A program made the translations under genes and the position numbers. Positions 12,881 through 24,699 of a stretch of DNA of 64,000 bases are shown here, piece by piece. Every line of letters starts with the position of its first letter. Position 1 is the first letter of the stretch. Location: contig BPQB01000101.1 of the NCBI GenBank assembly GCA_019973155.2, forward strand, positions 42,675 to 106,674, written 5' to 3'. The notes beneath the pieces were generated by a model. It had not been told where the DNA came from, ran no database searches, and saw only the letters and a list, made by a program, of their open reading frames with translations. Source of the DNA: Phanerochaete sordida (lineage: Eukaryota; Basidiomycota; Agaricomycetes; Polyporales; Phanerochaetaceae).

Positions 12881-15433
12881 ATGTCCAAACAACCCGTGCT
12901 CCCGCCCCTCGATGGCTCCATATCCGTCCTCCCAGGACTCGTGGACTTCAACGAGCGACAGAACCCCGATCTTCCGTGGGCTATTCTTGCGCCAGAGTCT
13001 GGCACTGACGTGGTCTCCATCTCATTTGCAGAGTACGCGAAAGCCACGCACCGCGTGGCGAGGATTCTTCGTCCAGATGGATCCTCCGCCAACGGCGAGG
13101 TCATCGCTGTTCTTGCACACTGCGACAGCCTGCTCTATCTCGCCCTACTGGCGGGTCTTGTGAGGGCCGGATATGTGGTGCGTATCTCGCATATATTTCA
13201 TTTGTACGTACTAAGCTGCGATGCACGCCAGCCGTTTCCAATTTCTCCCAAAAACTCAGTTCCTGCGATCATCAGCATGTTCGACAAGGTCGCGTGCGGC
13301 CGCATTATTTCTCAGAGCTCTTTCCAACACGTGCTGGCAGCAGTCGAAGCGCACTTCGACGAGAGAGGCCGTTATCTACACGTCGTAGACATACCTGCGC
13401 TAGACCAAGTCTTTCCAGTCATTGGAGGGCCCTCCCCAGCTGTCGAACCCTTCCCGTCATCGGTGGACAGGACGTTCTCCCCAGAGAACCCGCTGTTCTA
13501 TCTGCACTCCTCTGGCTCCACCGGATTCCCGAAGCCAATTCCTCTCCGCCAGGTCCAAGCGCTTCAATGGTGCCGTAGTCGTGTGTATCCATACCCGCCG
13601 GGAGCGTACAGCCGCTGACGTTTTGCTTCCAGCCGTTCTGTTCGACGCGCGCGATCACGGGATACGCTGGGGGTCCATGCCTCTTCCGCCATACCACACC
13701 ATCGGCATATACATGCAGCTCTTTGCTCCAATCATGAGCGGCCACCCCGTCAGTCTGTACAAGCCTCAGTATCCTGCCGCGCCGCCAGTGCCGACGCCAC
13801 TCAACGTGATAAGGGCGGCTCGGGTCACTGGCGCGACTGGGATTGCGATAGTGCCAGCATTTTTGGAGGTAGAATAATCCGCTGTTCCTGCGCGTCATCT
13901 GCTGAGACAGTATACTTCAGAGCTGGGCTCACTCGGAAGAGAGCATGGAATTCCTGAAGACCTTAGACATACTCGTGCGTATCTCTCCAAGTGAATTCAT
14001 GTGATCCAAGTCATACTGAGTTTCTGTCACGCCTCCAGGTCTATGCTGGAGGACCACTTTCGCCAGCAATTGGAGACCAGCTCGTGAGCGCCGGGGTGAA
14101 GGTATACTCCGTCTATGGCGGGACAGAGTTCGGCGTACACACCAAGATCTTCGACATGGACGACTCTCAGGGCCCAGACGCAGATGTCAAGACCAGCAAG
14201 GACTGGGAGTGGGTGCGGTTCCCCGACTGGATGACCTGTCGCTGGGAGCCGCAGGGCGATGGCCAGTTTGAGCTGCAGTGTCTCGTCAGTAGCGCGAGCG
14301 GGATATGCGAAAGGCGAAATGCTCACTGCGCGCTCACAGACACGCCCAGAGCATCGTCCCAGCGTCGAAAATTTGTCCGACGTGACCGGGTACGCCACTC
14401 ACGATCTGCTCGTCCCCCATCCCACCAAGAAGGGGCTATGGAAGCTGTAGGTCAACGTGTCAATTAACTCACTCGCGTCAGTGAGCTAATCCTCTGCTCA
14501 AGGGTCGGGCGCAAGGACGACGTGATAGTCCTTAGCATCGGTAGGCATGCTGCGAAACCCATTGTCGCTTGCTGACGTTGATATCGTAGGCATGAACGTC
14601 ATCCCCATTCCTCAGGAGGGCATGATCAACTCCAGTCCCCTGGTGAACGGCGCAATCATGTTTGGCCGGGGTTATACGCAGTGCGGCATCTTGATCGAGC
14701 CGTGCCCGGAACACGGGATCGACGTCCGGGACGAGTTCGCGCTAGCAGAATTTAGGAACAAAGTCTGGTGAGAGAGAAAATATAGCTGACGGCGTCCTCT
14801 GTGTGATGCTCATACCTCCCTTCAGGCCTGTCGTCGAGGAGGCAAACCGCATCGCGCCGACGTTCGCGCGCCTTTTCAAGGAGATGATCATCGTGACCGA
14901 CCCCAGCAAGCCTCTCCCGCGGGCGGCGAAGGGCACGGTCATTCGACCCGAGGCCATCAAGCTGTACAGTGATGAGATTGACAAGCTGTGCGCAGCTCAA
15001 ACCTCTGTCCCCGCGACCCTACTTCTGATGTATCCGTTGCAGGTACGAGACCGTGCAGGACAGCGCCGACGCGAAGGGCATCGCCCCGCCATCCACGTGG
15101 TCCGCGGGCGACATCCTGCAGTGGCTGCTCCAGCACACGACCTCGCTCAAGGGCGACGCGGCGTTCTCTGCGACGAAGAGCGTGTTCGAGCAGGGCTTCG
15201 ATAGGTGCGTCGCGCGCTTCGTGTCGATGGTGGAGTGCCGCCACTCACATACGCACAGCCTGTACGCGACGTACCTGCGCAATCGGATCGTCGGTGCGCT
15301 GCGCGCCAGCCCGGACGGAGGCGTGCAGCAGGCGTCGTTCGCGATATCCCAGAACTTCATTTTCGAGCATCCTACGTTGGATGAGCTGGCGCATGCGTTG
15401 TCTGGATTGGTCTCGGGGCTTACTCAAACGTAA
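12881..15433 (+). CDS. Adenylation-carrier (A-T) NRPS-like enzyme without a reductase domain
   Basis: The enzyme should activate a carboxylic acid as an acyl-AMP and load it on its own carrier domain. The start is the ATG at 12,881 (MSKQPVLPPLDGS). A-domain motifs in order: LHSSGSTGFPKP (A3, near 13,500), VYSVYGGTEFG (A5, near 14,110), ATHDLLVPHP (A7 position), GRKDDVIVLS (A8, near 14,510), and PLPRAAKGTVIR (A10 lysine, near 14,915). The carrier domain follows: exons 15,044-15,204 and 15,252-15,433 join as GFDSLYATYLRNRI. The serine of that DSL motif takes the phosphopantetheine arm, and its codon is split by the intron. The protein ends SGLVSGLTQT after about 65 more residues, with stop at 15,431-15,433. 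Basidiomycete relatives (aminoadipate-reductase-like enzymes) usually continue into a thioester reductase; none is visible here or in the next 3 kb. Substrate unknown. Confidence 0.87.
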
Positions 15434-16769
15434 CTAGACGTATCTCATTCGCGCCTTCTAAGTGTAATACATGATAGCCTTCCTGCAACATTTTGCTGGT
15501 ATGCCTTTATGCGCGAAGGGCTCTCCTGGGTCACGGCGGCCTTGCACGCGGTGTCATTCTCATCGTTGCGCCATGCGCCGCCAGCTGGGTGCCCCTCGCT
15601 GTCGACACGTTGGACGCCTCTACCTGTGGCTGCCGCCCCGACTAAGGGCCAGCGAGGAATGAGCTTCTTCGCCCAGAAGAGAAGCCAGAACGTTCGAGGG
15701 GGCAGGTCTTGCGGGGCACGCCTGCGCCGAAGAATTCCCACGCAGGGAGCATCCTCGAGACGGAGCCAAATCGCGAGCTGCGACGATCGAATGCTACCGA
15801 GCCTGATGTCGACTCTGCGCAGGTAACAGACTGTGCAGAAATGTCGCGGTCCGCCATGCCCGCGCGGTGAAGGGCGTTGCGCAGCACCTGAAGTCGGTCG
15901 TGCCTGGGACGGCGCGATGTGGGTAGGGACTGGGCGAGAGGACGTTCGAGAGATGTGCGGAGTGTGGGCAGGAGATGCAGAGTGGAAGGAACCACGGGCG
16001 TTGGTGCGCTCGCTGGGGTGCGGAAGACGTAAATAGGTAGTTACCGACGCTCATGCGTGGGGCTGCGTGAGGAGCTCGTCGGGGTAGACCCGACGGGTGT
16101 GCTGCAGAGGACGAGCGGAGACAAATATCGAGTCGGACCTAATGCGGCCAAGAAGGCCGACGACGCGCAGCGCGCTCGTCGTCGTGGACCAGATTGAGGA
16201 CCGAGGGAAGATGTGCAAGGCTGGGGACTGTTCATGAGTCTGGCTGTACAAATAGCGCTGCAGGTGAAGAGGCGTACCGGAGATGGACGGGGCTAATAAT
16301 CGGACACGTACACCGCTGCGCGTCGGGGCAAGAACCTCGGAGGCGATAGCAGGGCAGCCCTGCGCGAGGACGAGATGCCGCTTTGCGACTTGTATTGCGG
16401 GTGCGTCCGAAATGACATACGTGAGAAAGTGGAGGAGACGTTTCACATGATAGGCAGGGCGACGGAGCGCGACACCAGAGCGCCAGCGAAAGGAACCTGT
16501 TCGTTGAGCGAGCTGTGCGTGCCCGACCTGAGCTTTGACAGGCGTGCAGTGACTTTTGAGTGGCAAGATTGAGGCTTTCGCAGAGGCGGTACTTCGACCC
16601 GCGAGGAAGCGTGTAATTCGGTGAATATGGCGAATGATTGGAGGGGAGGTCATTGCGTAGGAGCGCGTAGACGAAGAAGTAGGCCTTGTCTTCTATTTCT
16701 TACGCTCGCAGAGCAGAATGCGTGGTTCTGAGGGCCCACATTGGTGCGACAGAATGAAGGATGCCTCCA
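15434..16769. other. No gene supported
   Basis: A 200-codon minus-strand frame (16,051-16,653) is open but rich in Ser, Arg and Pro with no recognisable motif. Overlapping frames at 15,642-15,995 and 15,794-16,054 are equally featureless. Composition resembles the decayed flanks of the tandem units that begin just to the right, so this may be worn repeat DNA. Confidence 0.3.
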
Positions 16770-16779
16770 TGGCTAGCAA

Positions 16780-18081
16780 ACCCCTGCAGAAAAGCCAGAG
16801 ACGTGTGAGGTGGGGCGGGCAAGCAGAACGCGCCACGCACCTGCAAGCCCAGGACTTGTAACATTTCTCTCAGTAATCACTGCTCCCTTCCTATCGATCC
16901 CGCTGACAATCCATTGAAGACTGCTGGAGGGGTTGCAAATATGGAGATGTGAAGTCTCGCGAGCATACCGGGTGCTGGATCGGACGTTGCTCGCCGTTCT
17001 AGACCTGGCGTAATAGCATAAGGAGGGACAAATTGGAAGCAGAGCGCTCGTAAGGCACATACCTCGGCCAGGAGACGGTTCGTGATGGGCAGATGGCAGG
17101 TCGCCGGCCGGTTCAGGATGGCTACTGCATCGCCAAACTCCGGGCTCGGGAGGTGATTTGAGCACCCGCGGATGGAACGACAGTCGCGAAATCGTTGACT
17201 CAGTTAGGATCAATGCTAGAAAGAGCAGTGCAGAGGTGGGAATATCCCGAGAGCCGGGCGAGAGGCTTGAGGATGGCGAAGCGGGAAAGCGTGGTGTTCG
17301 TCGGCACGAGGTCCTCGGTCGGCGCATCTTCTCATGCTTGACTTCGTGCTCGCTAGCCTATCACAGCAGAGTGTGTGCAGGAGCCTGTATAGCATTAGAA
17401 TGGATTAGGCCGGTGTGGGCGAGTCTCGTCGAAGATGGCGGTTGGGAAGAGACTCGGGCCTAAGGCGCCTCGCGTGGCCGCCACGAAGCTGATGGCTTTC
17501 CCGCTGTGACGTCAGCAGGATCCCTGGGCCAACTTCCACAGCAAGTGCTGGCGTGCATACGCAGGCCGCCTTGCATATCGACGACGTAAACGTGAAACTT
17601 GTCAGCCTAGAATGCCTGCTAACGCTCCGCTTCTGCAGAGTCGAACATGGTGCAGTGGCTTGCGAACTCGGCGGCCGACATGGGCCATGGCATGAGCCGG
17701 GCTTTGCGGGAGCACTTTCGGTATCTTGTGCGGCTTCCACGAAGAAGTGCTATCGACAGCGCGTGCTTCTGTCTCACTGCCCTAAATCTTCGGAATCGTA
17801 GGTCCTTCCTGAGGCTGTCCAAGTAGGTCTTGCGTCTCAAAACGTGAATAAACTTACTCATTCCTGCTAAGTACAGGAGATCATAAAGGGAGGTGCAAAG
17901 CGAGCGCCTACGGTGCCGTATAAGCGCGTTCCGTGACGCGCTCCGCTGTTGAGGTGGGCATGAAGATTTACCGCACAAAAATGTGCGCACTCACAGCTTC
18001 CCTCTGCAGATCGGTCTACCAGGCGCAGTCGTCCGAGCCACGGTCTGGTCATCATGCATCACTGCGCGGCGGTTTTATATA
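16780..18081 (-). pseudogene. Locus P, copy 1: conserved but broken minus-strand gene
   Basis: A TATATA box lies at 18,076-18,081. Leftward on the minus strand follow a splice-donor-like GTGAGTGC near 17,990, then RRSLCTSLYDLLYL (near 17,890), RAVRQKHALSIAL (near 17,760) and MRRPTEDLV (near 17,325), all with counterparts in copies 2 and 3. Stops and frame changes interrupt the copy between these pieces even when short introns are allowed. Family not recognised; short leucine-rich stretches might come from an F-box/LRR-type protein, but no F-box is visible. Confidence 0.35.
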
Positions 18082-18089
18082 CACTCGCG

Positions 18090-18790
18090 CTGGAAACCGC
18101 ACTCCCACTTCATCTATCCCAGCGGGTACGCGCTTCAGGGAGTGTCCATTCTTGCGATTTTATATCGTACCGCCAACGACACGTCGGGCTCGCATACACA
18201 GATGCTTCCGCCAAACGGTGACATTGACGGACGAGCGAGACCCGCACCCGGACGGCCAACCCAAGGTCGACGACCTCGCAGACCCGAGATTCACGACTTC
18301 GCAAACCTGCGGCAGCACTCGAGACGAGTCTGACGACTGACGAGCGTGTTCGGTCGATCGTCGTTGTAGAATGTGCGTTTTGCGAGGTACGCTAAGGCTG
18401 TACGGTTCTTTTCCCTCTTAGCTTATTTCGCTGATGCATGCTCAGCGTAGCGAAGAGGATACAAAAAGCGGACGATGCGGACGTCGGGAACGGTAGGCAG
18501 CGGCCATTGATTACTCTGACACTGCCGGTTTGCGCATCTGCCAGTGCCGAGTCTGGTGAGTCCATCTGCAAAGCTATATCCGTCTGCGTACTCCGTATGA
18601 TATTAGCGCGTTTTATACCATCCGTGTATGACGATAACTCGTCCGCTCCAATAATAAATGACCCAGTACAACGTTTGTCCGTCCTAGCCATAGTCTCTCC
18701 GTCGCAAAATTCGGATTCATTGTCCTTTCTGCACCCCCGCTCGACACTCCACCCCAGACCTCCCCGCGCTGGCCCACATATCCCCCTCCA
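18090..18790. other. Conserved spacer beside the SPRY-F-box gene, copy 1
   Basis: Related sequence occurs at 28,200-28,820 and 39,910-40,550. In copies 2 and 3 it is open in both directions over more than 250 bp: minus VPDARIVRSLRALRIAEH, plus SDFVDPTVELETS. This copy is more diverged, with frames broken on both strands. I cannot say whether it is an exon, a 3' region of the SPRY-F-box transcript, or a promoter. Confidence 0.35.
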
Positions 18791-20885
18791 TTATTCCCAG
18801 TACCAGGTGCCGGCTTCGACAGTTATCAGCCCGAGACGATGCGCATGGGGCATGAGCTCCGGAAGTCGAGCTTGGAGATCTGGGACCTTGGCCGCGAGGT
18901 CCTCGTGGTTAAGAATAATGGTAAGCGGGTAGTGAGGGCGCAGATGGGGGTCAAGGTCTTTGAGTGCCAACTCGACAGTTGACAAAGTCGAGTAGAACTT
19001 TAGAGTTGCAAGTAGACGTGCACGGATGGGGCTGTTCTCTTCAGCTGGTGGTATTGACCATTTCAATTGCAAGGTAGAGAGATTAAGCACCAGGAATGCT
19101 AAGCGTCGTGCAGATATCGTGAGATTATGACCTCTTCCACGACACAAAAGACCTACAGTATGGCGCTTCTGAGGTATCTGCTTTATAGTCATAGTCTGCA
19201 CCGCACATGGATCTCCAGCCCGCTCTCCACCTTGCTCTGGAGACCGCTTGGGCCACAGCAGAGCCATTGGAATCATTGCCGGTGCAAAACCGTGCTGCAA
19301 CGGCTGCCATGGGTGCTCGCTGGTCGATTGTGGTGTTAGAGCTCCAGCGGAACGTCCGCAACCTCTGCGCTGCAGTGGCGACATGCGTCGTGCGCACTGG
19401 CCCTACACGATTGAGTGCTACCTGTGTAAGCTCCAGTTCTTTCAGGGAAGGTAAGGCGTGGATGATAGAGAAAAGCTGGGCGCAGGAATGGAGGGATTGG
19501 TGCGATACATGGAGTGTATGCAGGGCGCGCAGATGGCGAAGGAGTGCGGGGAGCATTGATGTGATGCGAGGAGGTACAGGTGGACTAGGCAGGGGTAAAT
19601 GCATGATATGACGAAACTCCTGCAGGGTCCATGATAGCTGGGTTAGATGGGTTGCATGCGTTCCCAGCCCCAACAGTAAAACAGTCTCCACCGCAGGTAT
19701 TCCTATTTCAGTGGACTTCCAGACATCGCCAATCGAGAGCGTGCGGAGGTGTTGTCCGGGACTTGAAGTGTCAGCGGGACAGGCGCGGAATGTTTTCATC
19801 AGTGATTCAGTCTGGCCGGTTTTGCTAATCTCAATGTTCGCAAAAAGTATAGGCCTGAGTATGTTGTTCCAATAGCGGCATACAAGCCTGAGTCTTGCTA
19901 CAAGGCGCAGCCCTGTTCTGCCTGATCCTGAAGTGACGTAGTGCACGATGATGGAGAGGACCTCTGGAGGCAATGGTGCATGGTTAAGTGACTGGCGAGT
20001 ATGCCCTTCAACCATACGACTGAGGTATGCTTGAGCAGTAAAGGGAGCATGGCCTTCATCGAAAGAGATGCGGAGATCAAACCAGCGTGGACGAGAGGGC
20101 TTGCGGGTAGCACCAGGGTAGAGAAACACTGCGAGGTACGTCACAGACTTTGCATTGAAAGTATAGTCTCCTATGCAATTGATAAGCGACAGGTATTTCA
20201 TCCATCTTGTACGAACCTATCCACGCGCCATTCTTCGTCATAGACACTGTATGTGTGTCTGATCGAACACCACAGCCTATAACGTCCCCTACTAAATATT
20301 TTCACGAGTGAAAGATTTTCGTACAGAGATTATTACTGCGTCTTACTGGAGTACCCTTGCCTTGCCCCCCGTAAGTGATGTGTGCCGTACGCAGTCTTGA
20401 AAGACTGAAATCCGCCAGAGCTCCACCAGATCTTTCTGTGCTTGATATTCAAATGCGGAGAGCCTTTGGCATGGGGTTCGAGTTGAAAGAAGCTGAAGTT
20501 TGAGACGCTTCAAAACCCATGGTGTACGCACAACAGCAATCAGCTTACCCTATCCCCAAGCTAGACGAGACTTTGTTAGTTCCAAATGTCAATGGCGCGT
20601 GTAGCATACTTACCGTACGCCGTACAACTCCTTCACCGCCACCTCAAAGTACTGCGATTTATTTGGATCCACGGGAATGTCTGAATACACCACACCGTCC
20701 TCCTCGAGAGTACTCGCGATGTCTCTAAATCCAATGAGCTCAACAGCGATGTGCCATTTGGGAGCCTCAGTACTCCGTTGGACGCGTGTCTTTCCGTAGA
20801 GTTTTTCTGTAGCAGTATTGCAGGGCATGAGACGGACCGCAGGTCGACAGATGTTGGTGACAGGCGTATTGGGTATGGGGCGCAA
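18791..20885 (-). CDS. SPRY plus F-box protein, copy 1
   Basis: F-box proteins tie substrates to SCF ubiquitin ligases and SPRY domains bind peptides. The start MRPIPNTPVTN is at 20,885. SPRY pieces: EEDGVVYSDIPVDPNKS then QYFEVAVKELYG (near 20,620-20,710), IKHRKIWWSSGGFQSFKTAY (near 20,400-20,450), GDVIGCGVRSDTHTVSMTKN (near 20,225-20,290) and LAVFLYPGA followed by WFDLRISFDEG (near 20,070-20,130). The F-box LPPEVLSIIVHYV...LRLVCRYWNNIL follows (about 19,870-19,970), then a leucine-rich part with LPALLRHLRALHTLHV and IIHALPSLKELELTQ. The last exon (about 19,115-18,791) reads LQLKWSIPPAEENSPIRARL to the stop after GTWYWE. Four or five short introns are needed. SPRY before an F-box is an unusual order. 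No internal stop remains once introns are placed, though the splice sites are hand-made. Confidence 0.73.
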
Positions 20886-21309
20886 GGAGCAGGTCAGGCA
20901 TGCAGCACCGTTGCTCTAATATGCTGGAAGCCGGAAGATGGTCGTCATGTCGAGATCACACATGTCCCCAATTTCTCGCGATCTGGCTGAACGTTGGGCA
21001 TGCATTTTATGGCGATTCAAGGCACCGCCCCGTCTCATATACTGGTTATGAAAATTGCGGCAGTGCAGGCCATGCAATTCGCAGTACGGATGTGTCCCAG
21101 ATCCCACCCAACGCATTCTGCGAATACTGGGGGCTCAAATTCCCATCACGATGCATTCACCGCCTCTAGATTTTTGAGCTCATGAGCTCATGGTAAGCAA
21201 CGATGTTTGAGCAAAGTCGTGCCACACGCCTACTCCAGGACGATGCCCCTTTTATGCCAGCATAGGTCGTTGGCGTAGCAGCGCGTTCGACACTCGGGCA
21301 GGCTCAGCA

Positions 21310-21900
21310 AGAATTTCCTAAATCTGTCCTTCTCCGACATTGCACGAGGCGGTTCTACGCACGTCCGATACGGTACGGAACAGCACCTGGTGATTGGTAC
21401 AATGCAAGCTTGCTGCGCAAATAGCAGCGGCGCAAGTCTGCGCGAGTCTCACAACTATACGGCTGCCAGCAGTCTTGCAGCTTCGAGCGCAGGATAGCCA
21501 TACCGTCCTCGCGGCTGCCGGCATGGTCTAGAGGCGACCCGCGGCATACCGAGTGACCTACGTCCATAGCTATCAGAAACGCCCGGTCACTTTGTGCCAG
21601 TCGCGCTTGAGGAATTCTGCAACTTCCTAGGAAGCGTTCTGCATTGCAGAGGGGAGGCGATTCCTGCGGACCAGCATAGCCTGCCGTCAGATTTGTGGAG
21701 CGACCGCGCGACGGGTGTGCCGAGTCTTCGCCATGGCAGTGCAGCTTGAAGGCGTGCTATGGGGCCCTCTCTGCGCTCCCAGAGCCCGGTGACTCATTTC
21801 TGGGATGCCGCCAGCACCGCAGAAGCCTGTTCGCCTTCCCAACAACACGTGAACCGTGCATATCGACCTTGTCAGGCGCTTGGTGGCCGTAGTCGTCAGG
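21310..21900. other. Block Q, copy 1
   Basis: Minus-strand reading around 21,318-21,524 gives RLAQTCAAAICAA, close to TQTCAAAIQAA read from 31,400-31,460 in unit II. The surrounding frames are broken. It is probably the remains of a small gene or untranslated DNA upstream of the SPRY-F-box genes; no family recognised. Confidence 0.3.
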
Positions 21901-21959
21901 ACACCAGCCTCACATCGTACGTCCATCGATGCTGTTGTGCCACTGCTCCCGTGTACCTC

Positions 21960-24115
21960 TGAGACGAATGTCAAGTAATGAGCGTTCGTTGGACGATGGC
22001 GTAGCCGGGACTCGCGCGTACTCGGGGGCGAGAGCTTGGTGAAGTAAGGGCGGTGGTCTGTAATAGATTGTAATGCGACGGAGCTCTAGCCAAGCCCACG
22101 CACGCGCATGTGGACCACACGCTCCCAGAGGATGATTGGCGTTGCCGGGCCGCCGGAGGCCCTTCCCAGCCGCCAGCTCCGTTCCAGCTCCGTATCCAAG
22201 GTTGGGTGGCACTGGCATCGCCTGTTGTCACTGTACCGGCGCGGCCTGCCGGCTTTCTTGTTTGAAGACAGAGTGCCATACGCACTCGGGGTGCTCGAGC
22301 ATCAAGTTGGAGCACTCGACCATCAAATCGAATTGCTGGTGGGAGACGTCCGCGCACAGTGACGGGGGCAGGGAGTCAGCGCATGACGAGTCTAAAGACC
22401 TAGAAACCTCTGCGACCCAGGGTCGCCCAGACGGAACGAGCGAGTGGGACCGGGATCTGAGGCGAAGGAGCTCGTATGATGCCGTTCAACGGCATTCCGT
22501 GGCGCTCTTTTCCACTCTTTCATCAGTTTTATTCCGCACCATGATCAAAGGACACGCTCGACAGTGAGCCGAGCAAGTACGGGACACATCGTTCTCAAGT
22601 TAGTGTACCGCGCCAGGCCTTCCTGGGCTCCCGCATAGCGAGTACGCGTGGAGAAACGGGGGTGGGGACAGACGCGACGCTGGCTGGCCGCTGCCGAGGC
22701 AAGCGGTCGCGCTGCCCCGACGAGCTCGGGCCGTTCAGCATCGGATATGCCGAGGGCCACGGAGGTGATCGCGTCTATGCCTGGGCGCTGAGAACCAGGG
22801 CTGTGCGGTGCAGCGACCGCAGACAAGCGGCTGCAGAAGCTAAGACCTCGTGTCAGCTCGAAAGCGAAGCCTGGGTACTGAGTACTGATGAGGCACCGAC
22901 AGCCGACGGTAGAGCCTCAGATGCCTGCGCAGCAGAGGGCCTGGCGGCGTAAGGTAACACACAAGACCCTCTTTCTTGTTTGACCAGATAGCATCCTGCG
23001 CGTTTTGAGTGTCCAAGCATCACGGCGACCTGCTGATGGACGCAGACCGCGCAGAGGAACGGGCGGTAGAGGGCAGAGAGGAAAATTCCAAAGACCCAAG
23101 AGCTTCCGCGCCCCAGCGTCGTCCAGGACGGACGAGGGATTGTGGTCGAGATTCCAGGCCAAACGGATTGGATGCTGTCTTCCATCCGCGGCGTGATGCT
23201 GGGCCTCTGGCGGCGATTCCTGCATTCGAGGTCAAACTCAAGCGCGAATGTCAGGGCAAGCCATGCTCACCAAGCCGAGCGACCAAGGGCATGACGTGCG
23301 TTGCCGGTCGTGATGCGTCACGGGTGATAGTCTTCATGATGCATGAACGTTGCGGACTGTGGGACGGGGCGACATGGTGCCGGTGAAGGCTTGCGAGGTT
23401 GATAGTCGGTTGTCTGGTAGCGAGTGCGTTGAACAGAGGACGATTTCTGGCTTGCACAGATCGAGTCATGGCAACGGACGTTTTGCTCTGTCTTAGGTGT
23501 ACATATTGAGCGGGAAGACGGTGAAGGCTAGCTTGATGTCTTCGACTCGCTTTCGGGAGGCAGAGGCGCTGCCGACGAGTCGTGGCCTGTGAGAGGGAAG
23601 GCTCAGCTAGCGGAGCGCACGAGATAATATGTCACGCACCTGTGCAATGGACGCAGGGCCTAGCTGCTGTCCCACGTTCACCGGCACCATGCATCTCTCG
23701 TTCAACATCATCTTCTCGAAAGCGACCTCGTTCAGCCCTTTTGCATCGTTCAGAGGCAACTGATCAGGCTGGGATAAAAGCCCGAAGCCTGCTCAAAACG
23801 TCAGTCAAAGTCTCAAAGACGCGCTCTGCGTGTATGCGCACCGTAGGATGGGAGAGGCGAGCGGAAGACACGGCGAGGTTGTCCGACTCGGATTTGTATG
23901 ACGACGCATCGCGTCCCGCTGATCTTGCGCGGTCGTAGAGAGGTATCGCGAACATCGATGGGCAGAAAGACGCTCCATGGAGAGGCACGCCAGGCCGACA
24001 GAGAGGCAGGAGTAGACGAGTGCTCGGTCGCGTCGTGGGGTACGCTACGAAGCGCGTTCAGGCGCCCCGCCGCCTCCCAAATGCGCACTGACGGCGCGGA
24101 AATGACAGGGCGCAT
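21960..24115 (-). pseudogene. Locus R, copy 1: conserved but broken minus-strand gene
   Basis: Comparison of the three copies shows short shared peptides in one minus-strand order. VISAPSVRIWEAAGRLNALR (near 24,060-24,115) pairs with VVSAPS.RVWKAAGRLPALR in copy 2. NEVAFEKMMLNERCM (near 23,690-23,735) pairs with LDNIALQELVSNESCM and DSTVFEELGLDESCM. AARPSAAQASEALP (near 22,905-22,950) pairs with AANPSDAQASEALL. Peptide conservation despite many stops and frame changes points to a former coding gene. No domain is recognisable. Very short introns might rescue part of it. Confidence 0.4.
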
Positions 24116-24699
24116 CAGATCTCAGATCTCAGACCCGATCCGTCTCAATCGGCGTCGTGGCGGCCACCTTGTCTCCGTCCGCGCTCTCGCCGCCGTTCTG
24201 ACCCTCGTTCTCGATGCGTTCACTCTTTCCGAGGCTTCATTCGTGCGGTTGATCACCCGCCCCGCTGCCACAATATATGCCTGCATGGGTATGCCAGCCA
24301 GTCCCCCGCAAGCACGCTAAGCGTCGAGACACCACGGGAGGCTCGCGGCGATAGGTCTGGGTAGCTCGACGACAAGTCAGGGCGACAATCGCTGGGCTCC
24401 GACCAGCGCGCAGGGTGTCCGTAGAGACGAAGGTTTTGGTAGGCTGATATAGATATATAACGCGCTCGTTGAGAGCCTCGGATACGCGAGCCGGGGCGGT
24501 GTTTGGAGGTCAGAGCAGACGGCAAGCGCGGTCGCCGCCGACTCGCCTGGCGGCGGAACGCAGGCGGGCACGTCTTGTGAGGCGTCGTGTGACGTCGTGA
24601 GTGATGGCGAGAGATGTTGACGGGAGCGCCAGCGCGAGGCAACTCAGGCAGAGCGTCGCACGCGTGTGACCGCGCCCAACAAAAACTTGCGAGCGGCGG

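Noticed and set aside
16051..16653. 200-codon minus-strand frame
   Set aside because: No recognisable motif and biased composition. Kept only as a note, not as a gene.
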